The position numbers and the translations under genes were made by a program. The notes under the pieces were generated by a model, which was not told where the DNA came from, searched no databases, and saw nothing but the letters and a program-made list of their open reading frames with translations. From Bacteroidota bacterium (GTDB lineage: Bacteria; Bacteroidota; Ignavibacteria; OLB7): a stretch of 64,000 nt of DNA. This document shows positions 16,370 through 26,278 of the stretch, one piece after another. The stretch covers positions 1-64,000 of the forward strand of contig JAFDZV010000009.1 in assembly GCA_018266795.1 (NCBI GenBank), in the 5' to 3' direction. Numbering within the stretch: position 1 is the stretch's first letter; every line of letters begins with the position of its first letter.

Positions 16370-18916
16370 TCAATCGTCACGCTGAATCCTGAGTGGAACG
16401 AATCGCGTGCGGCTCCCAGCGCGCAGGCACAGGAAGTACTGCCCCGCTGCCAGCAGGCCGGGTTCGAAGCTGCAACACCGTTGCCCTTCAGGCTCGTCCT
16501 CCTCGGCGAGCACGGAGCGCAGTTGCCCGATCTCGTCGTAGAGTTCGATCCGTACCCTCGCCGGTGCATCGAGCGAATAGTTTACCGTGAAGGTTCCCGG
16601 GCATGGGTTTGGGTACACCGTCATTCCGGCATCGCCGGGGAGCGGGCGCTCCACCGTCGAGGTGCTCCGCACCGTCACCGTGACATCCTTCGTCGTCATG
16701 CTGATATCGTCGAAGGCTCGCAGCGTGAACGTATAGATGCCGGGAACCGTCAGGTTGCCGACATCCGAATTGGGAAGGCCCTGGTGAGCGAACACAGGAT
16801 GCGCTCCTGCCGGCGCGGACTTTACCACCCACCAGTGCCGAAGGAGATCCCCTTCACGATCGCTGGTTGTTGCCGTGAGCCGCGTAGCCGTTGCCGGCAA
16901 CGACAGCACGCCCGGCGAGGCCGCGACGGCACCGATCACCGGAGGTGTGTTCGGCTGATGAACCGTGCAGACCACCTGTGCGGTAACCGGAGCGTGCGAG
17001 CGATCGCTCACGGCAATTTGAAAGACATAGTCGCCCGGCACGGTCATGTTGGTGATGTTCGAACGGAAGCTCGCGTATATCGAGATGGTGCCGCTCAGTG
17101 CAACGGACGCGGTTGGAGGCTGGCGTACAACGGTCCACTGTCCGGTCAACGTATCGTTCTCCAGATCAGAGATATTTGCCTGCAGCACCCCGGAGGATGT
17201 GGGAAGTGCGATGTTCGTGTGCAGCGGCACGCCGTCGGCACGCGGCAGATCCAGCACCACTCCGTACGGCGCTGCAAGCCGGAACCCGGTGTAGCCAAGG
17301 GCCGGCGGCTGATTGGAGTCGTAGCGAACGAGGTACGCCTGCCTGGACGTGGTGTTCACCCCATCCCCCACATCCACATTGAATACGTACGTGCCGGCGG
17401 CCGTAATGCCGCCGAGGACTGTGGTCGCGGCGCCGGGTGTTGCAAGCACAACGTTCGCGCCGGCAGGCGTGCGTACCACGGACCATCGATACGTGAGCGG
17501 ATCGCGCTCGGGATCGTTCGCGGTCACGGACAGTGATGACGTGGACGCCGGCACCTCCACCACGCCGGGAGTGGAGCCCCAGGTCATGACCGTGGGCGGA
17601 AGGTTCGGCCCGGCATACGGATAGAGAGTTGCCACCACGCCGCTCGGAACCGAGAGCGTCGTGGTGTCGCTCTCCCCCACGGTTCTCACTCCGAGCTCCT
17701 GGAACGCGATCGCGGAGTTTGCCGCCTGCGAAAGCCCATATCGGCCCGGCGGCACTCCATGCAGCGTCACGGTCTTCGTTGATGGCGAGGTGTTGTAGAT
17801 GACAGACGTCGTCGCTCCCCCCTTCACGAATGCCAGCACGCGAACGGTGGTGTCCGTGGACTGCGCTCCGATGCGTACTGCGCCGGGGCGCACATAATGC
17901 AGCACCTGCCGGAGACGGAAGTAATACCGGGTTGGAGTGAACGATGTATATCCCGGATTCGGATTCACGGTGTTGGAACTGCTGAACGCAACCTCCCAGT
18001 AGGTGACGCCGCCGCGGAGCAGATCATCGAACAGATTGTCGATGTTGTTCGGATCCATCTCCGTCTGTGCGGTCGGGATTCCCATCGATGCGCCATACTC
18101 TCTGATCTGCGAACGATAGGGATCGGCGGTTCCATAGTTGTGATAGGAGAGGCGGCCAACGTACGGCCACATGTCCGAATCCCCCTGAACGGCCGTGATA
18201 TAGTCCCAACTGGTTTTCGGTGCAACCGCCTCGGGGAATTGAATCCGTGTTCCCAGGCCGTTGGCCGCAAGCCTGGGGCCCAGCGCCGTGATATCGTCCG
18301 CAAGAATGTTCGGCGTCCAGTTGCCCGTTGGTTCGTTGATGATCACCGCATAATTCATGTTCAGCCCGTAGTGTTCCTTCCAGTAGAGCGCATTCGCCAG
18401 AATCTGCTGCGCCCGCTCACCGGGATGATTCAGGATCCATGGCTTCTGGAAGGCGGCGAGGCTGGCATATCCGGGACTGGAATAGAATGACGGCTGATAT
18501 CCTTCGGCGAGGACACGATTCTTGAAATAGACCATGTAGTCGAAATTCTTCGAAGGGCCTGGTTCGAACTTCGTCCAGTCGATGCTGTCGCAATCGCCGT
18601 TGTCGCCGCCGCTGCCGTCCAGCCGTGGTCCCACCTCCGTGATGCGCGTGCCCGTAAGCCCCCAGTCGTCCGTGAGATAATCGATGTACTGATAATTGAC
18701 GGAGTCCACAGCAGCCCAGCCGACGGCAAGATTGCCGCTCCCGTGCCCCCATCCTTCAATCGTCTGAAAGCGGGCAGTTGAATCCAGGGTCACGGCAACC
18801 TGGGAAATCCCCGCCGAGGCGCCCGATAACCAGAGCGCGAGCACGATGAGAATGTCCGAGAGAACAACGCGGCGCAGCGCGCGCTGTGATTTGCAACGGA
18901 TCGGGAATGTGTACAT
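16370..18916 (-). CDS. Secreted GH30-like glycoside hydrolase with PKD-like repeats and T9SS sorting domain
   Basis: 848 residues from the ATG at 18916, which has an AAGGAGTGGAG site. A signal peptide is followed by a GH30-like catalytic region: FQTIEGWGHGSGN at the start of the barrel, IINEPTGNW with the likely acid/base Glu, and AQTEMDP with the likely nucleophile Glu. A beta-sandwich segment follows, then three PKD/Ig-like repeats (residues ~430-750, each with a D-x-E-x-D-x-L core). The last ~80 residues (VYPNPCPGTF... to the end) form a type A T9SS sorting domain. It is therefore probably exported across the outer membrane to degrade a beta-linked polysaccharide; the substrate (xylan, glucan) is not determinable. 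Confidence 0.8.
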   Translation of the reverse strand: MYTFPIRCKSQRALRRVVLSDILIVLALWLSGASAGISQVAVTLDSTARFQTIEGWGHGSGNLAVGWAAVDSVNYQYIDYLTDDWGLTGTRITEVGPRLDGSGGDNGDCDSIDWTKFEPGPSKNFDYMVYFKNRVLAEGYQPSFYSSPGYASLAAFQKPWILNHPGERAQQILANALYWKEHYGLNMNYAVIINEPTGNWTPNILADDITALGPRLAANGLGTRIQFPEAVAPKTSWDYITAVQGDSDMWPYVGRLSYHNYGTADPYRSQIREYGASMGIPTAQTEMDPNNIDNLFDDLLRGGVTYWEVAFSSSNTVNPNPGYTSFTPTRYYFRLRQVLHYVRPGAVRIGAQSTDTTVRVLAFVKGGATTSVIYNTSPSTKTVTLHGVPPGRYGLSQAANSAIAFQELGVRTVGESDTTTLSVPSGVVATLYPYAGPNLPPTVMTWGSTPGVVEVPASTSSLSVTANDPERDPLTYRWSVVRTPAGANVVLATPGAATTVLGGITAAGTYVFNVDVGDGVNTTSRQAYLVRYDSNQPPALGYTGFRLAAPYGVVLDLPRADGVPLHTNIALPTSSGVLQANISDLENDTLTGQWTVVRQPPTASVALSGTISIYASFRSNITNMTVPGDYVFQIAVSDRSHAPVTAQVVCTVHQPNTPPVIGAVAASPGVLSLPATATRLTATTSDREGDLLRHWWVVKSAPAGAHPVFAHQGLPNSDVGNLTVPGIYTFTLRAFDDISMTTKDVTVTVRSTSTVERPLPGDAGMTVYPNPCPGTFTVNYSLDAPARVRIELYDEIGQLRSVLAEEDEPEGQRCCSFEPGLLAAGQYFLCLRAGSRTRFVPLRIQRDD

Positions 18917-19406
18917 CGATCTCCACTCCTTCTGTGGACCAACCGGCCGTGCCTGGACAACGCCTCGCAACGAGGCGGATGCACGGCCTGCTGCCAGGAT
19001 GATCACATGAAGGGAGGGAATGTTACAGCGGGGCCGTTGAAGATCGGCAGATCGCGCGCATGACACCTGAAGGCGAGCGCACGTTCTGCGCCGCGAATAA
19101 TCAACCGCGTGGAGAGGGGGAGGAACGGAGAGAGCCCTCATCTCTCCGCGCCTCCGCGCCCCGTGCGATTCCATCTGCTGCGACCGTCGCTGGAGCGATG
19201 ACGCTACAGCACCGCGAGATGATCGGCCAACCGCACCGCCAGCGCCATGATCGTCGGCGCCGGGCAGCCGGCCGTTCATGCCGAAGGCCGATGTCCATTT
19301 ACGGGCATGCCGATACTCTTACCAGGAGTTCGGCGGGGCGCCTGCCCGGTTGGCAGATTCACCCTTCGCCGCCGACCCACCGCGAACACAGACGAAGGAG
19401 CGCTTC
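18917..19406. other. 490-bp divergent intergenic region
   Basis: Lies between the divergent starts of the GH30-like gene (-) and the small secreted protein gene (+). It must hold both promoters, but I see no confident -10/-35 pair. It contains a short imperfect GGAGAGAG...CTCTCCGCGCCTCCGCG palindromic patch near 19125-19160, reminiscent of the 19-bp repeats at 4867. Reading frames here have no protein-like features. Confidence 0.4.
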
Positions 19407-19832
19407 ATGAATTCACGACATCGGACAATGCTCACCGCAATGGCCATCACCACTCTCATGGTGCTCGCCATGCTGACCACCGTACGCACCGCACACGCAC
19501 AGCCGCCGCCATGCGGCGCGCCGAATCTCACGATCAAGAACGGCACCGCGTGTACAATCAACTTCTGCCTCAAGGGAATCGGTGGCGTATTCTGCTGGAC
19601 GGTGCCGGCCGGAACGGTGACCGTTGTCCCCATGCCTCCCGGCTTCGTTCCGCTCGGCGTTATCAACACCGGCAACAACACCACCTATCCGTTCATTCCA
19701 AGCGGGCAGCCGCAGGCACCATGGTGGGTTCCGAACATCACGCTGAGCGGCTGCTGCTGCGACGTGCTCTACGATCCCTCCATCTGCGTGATGTGGATCC
19801 TCAACACCACTTCGCCCCCTCCGTGCCAGTAG
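19407..19832 (+). CDS. Small secreted Cys-rich protein
   Basis: 141 residues from the ATG at 19407, with AAGGAG just upstream. It has a clear signal peptide (MLTAMAITTLMVLAMLTTV core, cleavage after A-H-A-Q). The mature protein of ~115 residues has a Cys-Cys-Cys run and several other cysteines, many Pro and Gly, and strands such as LTIKNGTACTINFCL, suggesting a disulfide-stabilised beta protein. No family recognised. Confidence 0.65.
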   Translation: MNSRHRTMLTAMAITTLMVLAMLTTVRTAHAQPPPCGAPNLTIKNGTACTINFCLKGIGGVFCWTVPAGTVTVVPMPPGFVPLGVINTGNNTTYPFIPSGQPQAPWWVPNITLSGCCCDVLYDPSICVMWILNTTSPPPCQ

Positions 19833-20634
19833 ATACACACCGGACGTTCATACTCATCGAATCGATGGCTCCGGGCCCGCTGTGCAACGGACGCGCCGGG
19901 CCCGGAGCACACGCATGTGCAGGCGCTGCCTACGCACAACGTAGCGTGCACGACGCCGGCCCGTTCGCTGGAGAATACTCCGGCACCCGGCGGCAGCAGA
20001 CAAGGGGACATTGATCACCACGCCGGTCGGAGTGTCGCGCGAACGCAGCGGCAGGATATGATATGATGATATCGTTGCGGGAGGATGCAGGGCATGTGCC
20101 TGCATCCTCCGCTATCTCCGGATACGGCGTGAAACACTCAACCACCCCGAGGCCTCCGTCGCGATCACACTCGTTCAACGCATCACGCAGCCTCCCACGC
20201 ACTGGCCCTCCGCACGCAGATATTCCCATCACATTATTTTTCTCCGTCGCCTGCAACAAAACCGCCACTGCTGTGTCATTGAATTAGTACCCGACACAAT
20301 CAAACGACATTTCTCGGATCCCAGGCATTCCGCAGCATCGGCACAGAGCGGACGGGCACAGCCATGCCGTTCCGTTCCATGCGTGCGGCAACGTCGGCGG
20401 CTTGCTGTGACCACACAGATCCGTGCATTGCCGGTATGCACTGCATGGACGACTGCTGCCAGCCTGCGCTTGCCGTGAAGAAACGGCACGGCCATGCGTA
20501 ATAAACAGGTAGCCGGGCATCCTTCCTCGCGAACTACGTTCCGTTCGAGAAGGGAGCTGCAGGGGATAGCATTGTCGTGCCCGAAGCAATGTTGTTGGTG
20601 AACGGAACTCCCACTCAAAACGAAAAAAAAGATT
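19833..20634. other. 800-bp non-coding stretch with two inverted repeats
   Basis: No convincing gene. Besides the 19868 hairpin it holds a second long inverted repeat at 20077-20112 (GCGGGAGGATGCAGG pairing with CCTGCATCCTCCGC, one bulged G, 7-nt loop). The 300 bp before the 20635 start should carry that gene's promoter; no clear consensus is seen, and the start is preceded by an A-run rather than a Shine-Dalgarno site. Confidence 0.45.
19868..19908 (+). terminator. Hairpin terminator after the small secreted protein gene
   Basis: Perfect 12-bp inverted repeat GCTCCGGGCCCG (19868-19879) and CGGGCCCGGAGC (19897-19908) with a 17-nt loop, 36 bp after the stop codon. No T-run follows. Confidence 0.5.
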
Positions 20635-21885
20635 ATGCCGCACGTATTCCAACGGCTGCTGCATCTCGCATCGCCCCATCTTCTGAAGCCCTCGCACATC
20701 GGTCTGATGGCATCCGACCTGCTGCGGATTCACGGCCCCGTGCACGAGACCACGGTGCATCTGCGCGCGGTAATGGACTGGCTGTTCCGGAGCTGCGGCT
20801 GCCTCCATCTGCAGGGATCTTCCGCAGGATATTCCATTACCGACGGCTGGCGCCCGGCCTATCCGGAGACAACCGGATATATCATCCCAACGCTTCTCCG
20901 ATATCAACGGTATGCAGGCGACGAACGATTCCGCAGTCTGGCACTGACCCTCGCCGACTGGGAAAGCTCCATTCAGCTCCCGTGCGGCGCCGTACAGGGC
21001 GGCTATCACGGCAGGGATCCGTTCGGCGTGTTCAAGCGATCGAACGTTCCGGTTGTGTTCAACACCGGAATGGTGCTGCTTGGCTGGACGCGCGCTCTGC
21101 GCGAAGCAGAGTCCGCGCAGACATGGCACTCGTTGAGGGACGCCGCCGACTGGCTTGTCCAGATGCAGGAGCCTGACGGCTCGTGGAGCAAGGGGCGTTC
21201 CGAAGCCACTCAGGCAACCCGCTACAGTTACTACACCATGGTTGCCTGGAGTCTGGCAGAGGCATGGTCCGTAACCGGCTGCGAAGCTTACCGTGCAGCC
21301 GCGGAACGGTTCGTGGACTGGGTGTTGAGCATCCAGGCACCGAACGGCTTCATCCCGCATATGTCCTTCAGCGACGATGCGCCGCCGGTTCTTCATACGA
21401 TCTGCTATACACTGCAGGGGCTTGTGGAATGCGGCATTCGTCTGGACCGTCCGGACTGTGTGGAGGCGGCAGTCAGGCCGGCGGAACGATTGATGCGCGC
21501 GTTCGAACGGCACGGCCGGCTGCACGGCCACTACAACGAGCGATGGGAGCCCGAAGGTGAGTACTCCTGCGTTACAGGTGAGGCCCAGCTCTCGATTGTC
21601 CTGACGTCGCTTGCACGCATCAAGGACGACCTCCGCTATTTCAACACGGCGCTAAAAATCAACGATACCCTGAAGCAGCAGCAGCCGATGCGAACGGGGA
21701 ATCCCGATATGCGCGGCGGTGTGCGGGGATCGCTCCCTGTCTGGGGTGAATATTCGCGATTGAATTTTCCGAACTGGGCGGCAAAATTCTATGCGGATGC
21801 ACTTCTTGAAGAGGAAACGTATATGAACCAGTTGATGTTCAGAATTTCCTCGGAGGCCGGCACCCGCCCGCGTGCGGATGCGTAA
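20635..21885 (+). CDS. Helical-toroid ((alpha/alpha)6-type) protein, possibly carbohydrate-related
   Basis: 416 residues without signal peptide. The sequence shows repeating helix pairs with aromatic-Gly turns (YPETTGYIIPTLL, ADWLVQMQEPDGSW, FVDWVLSIQAPNGF, Y-N-E-R-WEPEGEYSCVTGEAQ), typical of six-hairpin glycosidase-like or terpene-cyclase-like toroids. Proteins of this look occur in polysaccharide biosynthesis loci. No catalytic residues can be assigned, so the role is open. The formyltransferase gene follows 180 bp downstream on the same strand and may act on the same sugar pathway. Confidence 0.55.
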   Translation: MPHVFQRLLHLASPHLLKPSHIGLMASDLLRIHGPVHETTVHLRAVMDWLFRSCGCLHLQGSSAGYSITDGWRPAYPETTGYIIPTLLRYQRYAGDERFRSLALTLADWESSIQLPCGAVQGGYHGRDPFGVFKRSNVPVVFNTGMVLLGWTRALREAESAQTWHSLRDAADWLVQMQEPDGSWSKGRSEATQATRYSYYTMVAWSLAEAWSVTGCEAYRAAAERFVDWVLSIQAPNGFIPHMSFSDDAPPVLHTICYTLQGLVECGIRLDRPDCVEAAVRPAERLMRAFERHGRLHGHYNERWEPEGEYSCVTGEAQLSIVLTSLARIKDDLRYFNTALKINDTLKQQQPMRTGNPDMRGGVRGSLPVWGEYSRLNFPNWAAKFYADALLEEETYMNQLMFRISSEAGTRPRADA

Positions 21886-22065
21886 CCACCTGGCGACCGA
21901 ATCACGGCATATGTGCACGCCGTTGGCATCGCTCTCGCAGACTGCCGGAGCGGCAACCGTCGTGCCCACACCGGTTCAACGGCATTTCGCGCCGCAGGGA
22001 ATTCTGGAAATACCACGAGACATCGAGGATCGAACGATGGAGCGCGTATTCAAACGGAGAGTGCC

Positions 22066-22881
22066 ATGAGAATAGTACTGCTTGCTTCGCTCCCCCCGCT
22101 CCCCTTTCTTGCGCGCCGTCGCGCCCGCGTCTTCTTTCGTCCAGGGGGGCTTGGGGAATTTCATTCCAACGTCGATCCCGATGCTGCCGGCGTAACGGTT
22201 GCCGGGATCGTAGTGAAATTCATGTCGCCGCATACGAGCCTGGAATTTCTGCGTACCGGGCGGTGGAAAAATGCTGGCCATCGTGAATCGGAGGAACCGG
22301 CCGGCCGCACGCGGCTGCAGGCGTTTGCGGAATCGCTTGGCCGCAATTCCGGTTCGATGCGCACGCACTATACAACGGACTTTCATTCCCGGCGAACGTT
22401 GCGCGCAATTCGCGGGATGGCACCCGACCTGTGCGTCTATCTGGGCGGGAAGGATCTGATCCGGCCGGCCCTGCTGGAAATTCCACCAATGGGCGTCATC
22501 GGCAATCACTTCGCCCTGCTCCCGCGGCTGCGCGGAATGCATGTGACCGAATGGGCGGTACTGCTTGGGGAACCGGTTGGCGTGGCGGTGCAGCGGCTGG
22601 AGAAAGGGGTTGACACCGGTGAGATAATTCTTCAGGAACCGATCACGGCCATGCCGGCCGATACGATCGATTCGCTCCGGGAACGGAGCCGCACACTCTC
22701 GCGCCAACTGCTGTTGGAATCGATCGCTCTGCTGGCAACCGGCAACGCAACGTTCCGGCCCCAGCAACGCGACGAGGGGCGGCAGTACTATCGCATGCAC
22801 GACCGCCTGCGTTCGCTCGCCGAGATACGACTGAGGCTGAACGCCGTGGCGTCGGGGCACGAAGGGCGCACCATCGAGTAG
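22066..22881 (+). CDS. Formyltransferase-family protein
   Basis: 271 residues from the ATG at 22066, with GGAGA upstream. The core formyltransferase signature is present: GVIGNHFALLPRLRGMHVTEWAVL (the N-H-x-x-L-P-x-x-R-G loop with the catalytic Asn and His), then GVAVQRLEKGVDTGEIILQ carrying the conserved Asp. This is the fold of methionyl-tRNA and sugar N-formyltransferases using 10-formyl-THF. The usual C-terminal OB domain of Fmt is lacking, so a small-molecule or nucleotide-sugar amine substrate is more likely. Neighbour: the toroid protein upstream. Confidence 0.75.
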   Translation: MRIVLLASLPPLPFLARRRARVFFRPGGLGEFHSNVDPDAAGVTVAGIVVKFMSPHTSLEFLRTGRWKNAGHRESEEPAGRTRLQAFAESLGRNSGSMRTHYTTDFHSRRTLRAIRGMAPDLCVYLGGKDLIRPALLEIPPMGVIGNHFALLPRLRGMHVTEWAVLLGEPVGVAVQRLEKGVDTGEIILQEPITAMPADTIDSLRERSRTLSRQLLLESIALLATGNATFRPQQRDEGRQYYRMHDRLRSLAEIRLRLNAVASGHEGRTIE

Positions 22882-22910
22882 TGCGCCGGCGTTCACACCG
22901 CGCGCAACGG

Positions 22911-22958
22911 AACGCCGCGCACGGCTTCGCTCGCAAGGAGCCTGCCGTGCGCGGCGTT
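22911..22958. terminator. Bidirectional hairpin terminator
   Basis: Perfect 15-bp inverted repeat AACGCCGCGCACGGC (22911-22925) and its complement (22944-22958), 18-nt loop, between the convergent stops of the formyltransferase gene and the T9SS propeller-like gene. Confidence 0.65.
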
Positions 22959-23000
22959 ATCGTCCCTCATCGCTCCCGCGTGCAACGGAAGCGTATCCGT

Positions 23001-25733
23001 TCAGCGCACCATCTGCAGGCGGCTTGTGATCACACCACGCGCGCTCTCCAGCCGAAGCATGTAGAACCCGCTTGCAACCGCACCACCCGCGGCGTCCGTT
23101 CCATCCCAGACAAACCCATGCGTACCGGCCGCGAGGATCGTCCGCGGCACCAGCGTCCGCACTTCGCGGCCCGTGATATCGTAGATCGCCACGCGGATCT
23201 CCTCGTCCGACGCCAGCCTCACCGACACGGTCGCCGTCGCCCCTGTCGGATTCGGCAGCGCAACCATCGATGCGCCCGCAAGCACGTCCGTGCCGGTCAC
23301 CGCACGCCTGTCCAGCGGTGCGGGATTGACCACAGGGAACTCGAGATCGAATGTCGCCCCGTTCCCGTTGCCGCCGGTCTGCACCATATCGTAGTGGTAC
23401 TCCACGGGATCGCCGCTCGACGGACTGCTGCACTCGAAGCGAACACCGATCGCATGTTCCTCGCCGGCGCTCATCGTCATGTTGTTGATCTGGGCGTCAT
23501 CCGCCGTCAGCGTCACCGTCTGGTTACCGTTGTCGATCACGTTCACGCCCTGGCTTCCGCCGGCATGCCACGCGGCGTACAGCACCGGCCCCAGATCCAC
23601 GATCACATGGCCGCCTCCGGAGAACAGTTCGTTTATCCCCAGTTCCTCCGCCGGCACACTGAACTCGAGATTCACCGGCGCCGGACTCTCGGAGGCGTTG
23701 CGGACGATCACGTGCTTCGTGCCCGTCAGGTTTCCGAGCTGCATCTCATCGTTGGCAACGATGATGTCGTTGCGCCACGCGATGTTGTTGTTGTTGTATG
23801 CGTTGGTCTCGGTGTTGGCTCCTTCGGGGAACGCCATCGGATCGCCGGCCGAGACGATGCGGGCCAGGTAGGAGTAGCTGCTCTGGGTCTCGCCGTAGAG
23901 TGCAGGATCGGTTGGCGTCCATGGAATCTCGGCGATGTAGACGTCGCCGCCGGCGATCGACGGCAGCGCAATCGTGCCGGCAAGCCCTCCGGCGGGCTGC
24001 CCGCCGATCGCGTACCCCAGCCAGTTGCCGGTCCATACCGGCGCGGTTGACGTCTTGCTCCAGTAGACCTCCAGGTTCGCCGGCCCGCTGGGGAGATCGC
24101 CCGCATTCTCCACGGCAACGTAGAGATAGTTCGACGCTCCGTTGTACACCGGACTCTGGTTGCTCTGCTCGTGCTCGTAGATGTTGCCGGCATCCCGCGT
24201 GCCGATCACGGCGTCCTGCGACACCCGATTCCAGATACCGTCACTTGTCCACATGTGGCCTCCCACCTGGTTCGGCTCGGCCGCATACTGCTGGTCGGCA
24301 ATCTGTCCGGTTGTGATCAGCCCGAAGACATTCAACACCCTGATGTCGTTGATAGTGAGATCGGTCGCCGAGAGCGGAAGCACGCGGTAGCACCCGGTCC
24401 ACATCTTCGTTTCGATCGGGGGGACCGTGACGGAGGGGCTGTCCTGAATGCAGTCATTCCCCGGAAACGGAGTCTTCTGGTATGTCCCGGTGACCGGCGT
24501 AGCGGACCACGTCACGCTCTGGACGTTGCAGTCCACGTTGCCGTTCAAATCAGTCCGCACGGCATAGAAGGCGTAGCGGTCGGCATAGGCGTCGTGGTAG
24601 AAACCATTGCTTTCGCCGGCTCCGATGAATCCGTTCGCGTAGAGGCCGACATAGAAGAAGCGCGAGTCCTTATCCACTTTGCCGTAGGCCCTGGTCCACG
24701 ACCACCCACCGCTCGGGTCGATCTTCATCAGGCATGCGCGGTTACCGGCGTACTGGCCGCCAACGATGAAGGTGCCATTGGGAAGCTCCCGCACATCGTT
24801 GGCGATATCTCCCTCGTCCGATCCGTACTTGTACTGCCATGTTGGAACGCCGCTGCCGTTGGTCCGGACGGCGTACATATTGCTGCCGCTGGTGCCTACC
24901 ATGATATAGCCGCCGTTAGCGGTCTGGTGAACGGAGATCCCCTGTTCGTCCACATCGGAGGCGCCGTAGCCCTTCAGCCATTGCAGGTTGCCGTTCTTGT
25001 CCGTCTTCAGCAGCGTGGCATCCTTCGAGGTACCGCTCATATCCTCGCTGTAGCCGCACACGATGAAGCCGCTGTCGGAGGTCTGCTGCATGCCGCGCGC
25101 CTTGTTCCAGTAGAAATAGGTATTCCAGAGGAGCGTGCCGTTGCTGGAGAGCCTGATCAGGTAGTCATCGACACCGTAATTGCCGCAGACGATATATCCG
25201 CCGTCCTTGGTCTGATCGATCGCCACCCCCTGCTCGGAATGCCCCTCGCTGTTCCCTCTCAGCCTGCGACACCACGTCGGGTTGCCGTTCGGGTCGGTCT
25301 TCATCACGAAGATGTCGCTCCCGACCGGACCGTGAATGCCGACGAGAGGGGACCAGTTATATGTCCCGACCATGATGAAGCCGCCGTCGGTGGTCTGTTG
25401 AATATCATTGATAAGCGTACTTAGGCCAATGGAATATTCCTTTCCCCATCCCAGCGATCCGTTGGACCGGGTGCGCACGACATACGGTTTATTGTTCGAC
25501 GTCCATCCGCCCATGATAAGGCCACCATCCCGCAGCAATCGGGCCTGCCGCCCCTGCACTATGCCGCCGAATGTCTGTGTCATCATATCATCGCCCACCG
25601 TCCCATAGGCCCTCTGATACAGTATCTGCGCGACGCCGGTCGTCGCCCCGGCTATCATGACGCATGCGGCAATGCATGCAGGCCATATGATGCTCGAACG
25701 AAGGCATTTTCGCTCCATTGTAATTCGTCTCAT
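23001..25733 (-). CDS. Secreted propeller-like repeat protein with T9SS/FlgD-type C-terminus
   Basis: 910 residues with an N-terminal signal peptide ending near G-V-A-Q. Residues ~60-400 carry at least five copies of a short repeat with the core (T/P)-(D/N)-G-G-(F/Y)-I-(M/V)-x-G, each followed by a K/R-T-D-x-N-G-x-x-x-W strand; this pattern belongs to beta-propeller-like secreted proteins. The middle part is Ig-like. The last ~85 residues are a FlgD-like sorting domain (ALPNPTGATATVSVRL ... VAIYDITGREVRTL ... GFYMLRLE). It is probably displayed on or released from the cell surface through T9SS. An AAGGA site supports the ATG at 25733. Confidence 0.75.
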   Translation of the reverse strand: MRRITMERKCLRSSIIWPACIAACVMIAGATTGVAQILYQRAYGTVGDDMMTQTFGGIVQGRQARLLRDGGLIMGGWTSNNKPYVVRTRSNGSLGWGKEYSIGLSTLINDIQQTTDGGFIMVGTYNWSPLVGIHGPVGSDIFVMKTDPNGNPTWCRRLRGNSEGHSEQGVAIDQTKDGGYIVCGNYGVDDYLIRLSSNGTLLWNTYFYWNKARGMQQTSDSGFIVCGYSEDMSGTSKDATLLKTDKNGNLQWLKGYGASDVDEQGISVHQTANGGYIMVGTSGSNMYAVRTNGSGVPTWQYKYGSDEGDIANDVRELPNGTFIVGGQYAGNRACLMKIDPSGGWSWTRAYGKVDKDSRFFYVGLYANGFIGAGESNGFYHDAYADRYAFYAVRTDLNGNVDCNVQSVTWSATPVTGTYQKTPFPGNDCIQDSPSVTVPPIETKMWTGCYRVLPLSATDLTINDIRVLNVFGLITTGQIADQQYAAEPNQVGGHMWTSDGIWNRVSQDAVIGTRDAGNIYEHEQSNQSPVYNGASNYLYVAVENAGDLPSGPANLEVYWSKTSTAPVWTGNWLGYAIGGQPAGGLAGTIALPSIAGGDVYIAEIPWTPTDPALYGETQSSYSYLARIVSAGDPMAFPEGANTETNAYNNNNIAWRNDIIVANDEMQLGNLTGTKHVIVRNASESPAPVNLEFSVPAEELGINELFSGGGHVIVDLGPVLYAAWHAGGSQGVNVIDNGNQTVTLTADDAQINNMTMSAGEEHAIGVRFECSSPSSGDPVEYHYDMVQTGGNGNGATFDLEFPVVNPAPLDRRAVTGTDVLAGASMVALPNPTGATATVSVRLASDEEIRVAIYDITGREVRTLVPRTILAAGTHGFVWDGTDAAGGAVASGFYMLRLESARGVITSRLQMVR

Positions 25734-26278
25734 CTCGCTGTTCCTTCATGGTGTATGATGTGGTATTCCCTGGTCCTGATTCCACAGGCTCTCAGGGAAG
25801 AGTGATGAGCATATCGCCCGGATGATCGGGCAGAAGGGCACTCCGCGAACCAGGGCCACGCCATCGCACAACGGCATGCCACACCCGTCGCGAGTGGCAC
25901 GCAGGCGCACTCACGCGAGCATCATGACGCTTATGGACCGTTGATCGATCCGGGCGATGGCGGAGATTCAGGGATGCAGGTTCACTTCGGGACCGGGGCA
26001 GGAGAAGCGTTTCAGGCCGATCTCACAATGCAAACTTAGCGTGCCGTGGCGGCGTAGGCATGAGACGGCGAGACAATTCTGGCGGGACTCTTCTCCTACA
26101 GATCGTGGCGCAACGTCCCAGCGTTCACGGGAGCGAACGCCATATGGGATAGTACCGAACGGGGGACCGTCGCCCGCGTGGCCCGGACCGCGGATCCTGG
26201 TACCGGCATGCAGCATGTTCGGTTCCGGAGTGCGTACGCAATAATCGGCGGTTGCGCGCAAGTCCGTCCGGCCTCCCC
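25734..26278. other. 545-bp intergenic stretch
   Basis: Upstream of the propeller-like gene and downstream of the SUKH gene, both on the minus strand. Open frames here have no start context or protein-like composition. I see no RNA gene or strong repeat in it. Confidence 0.4.
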
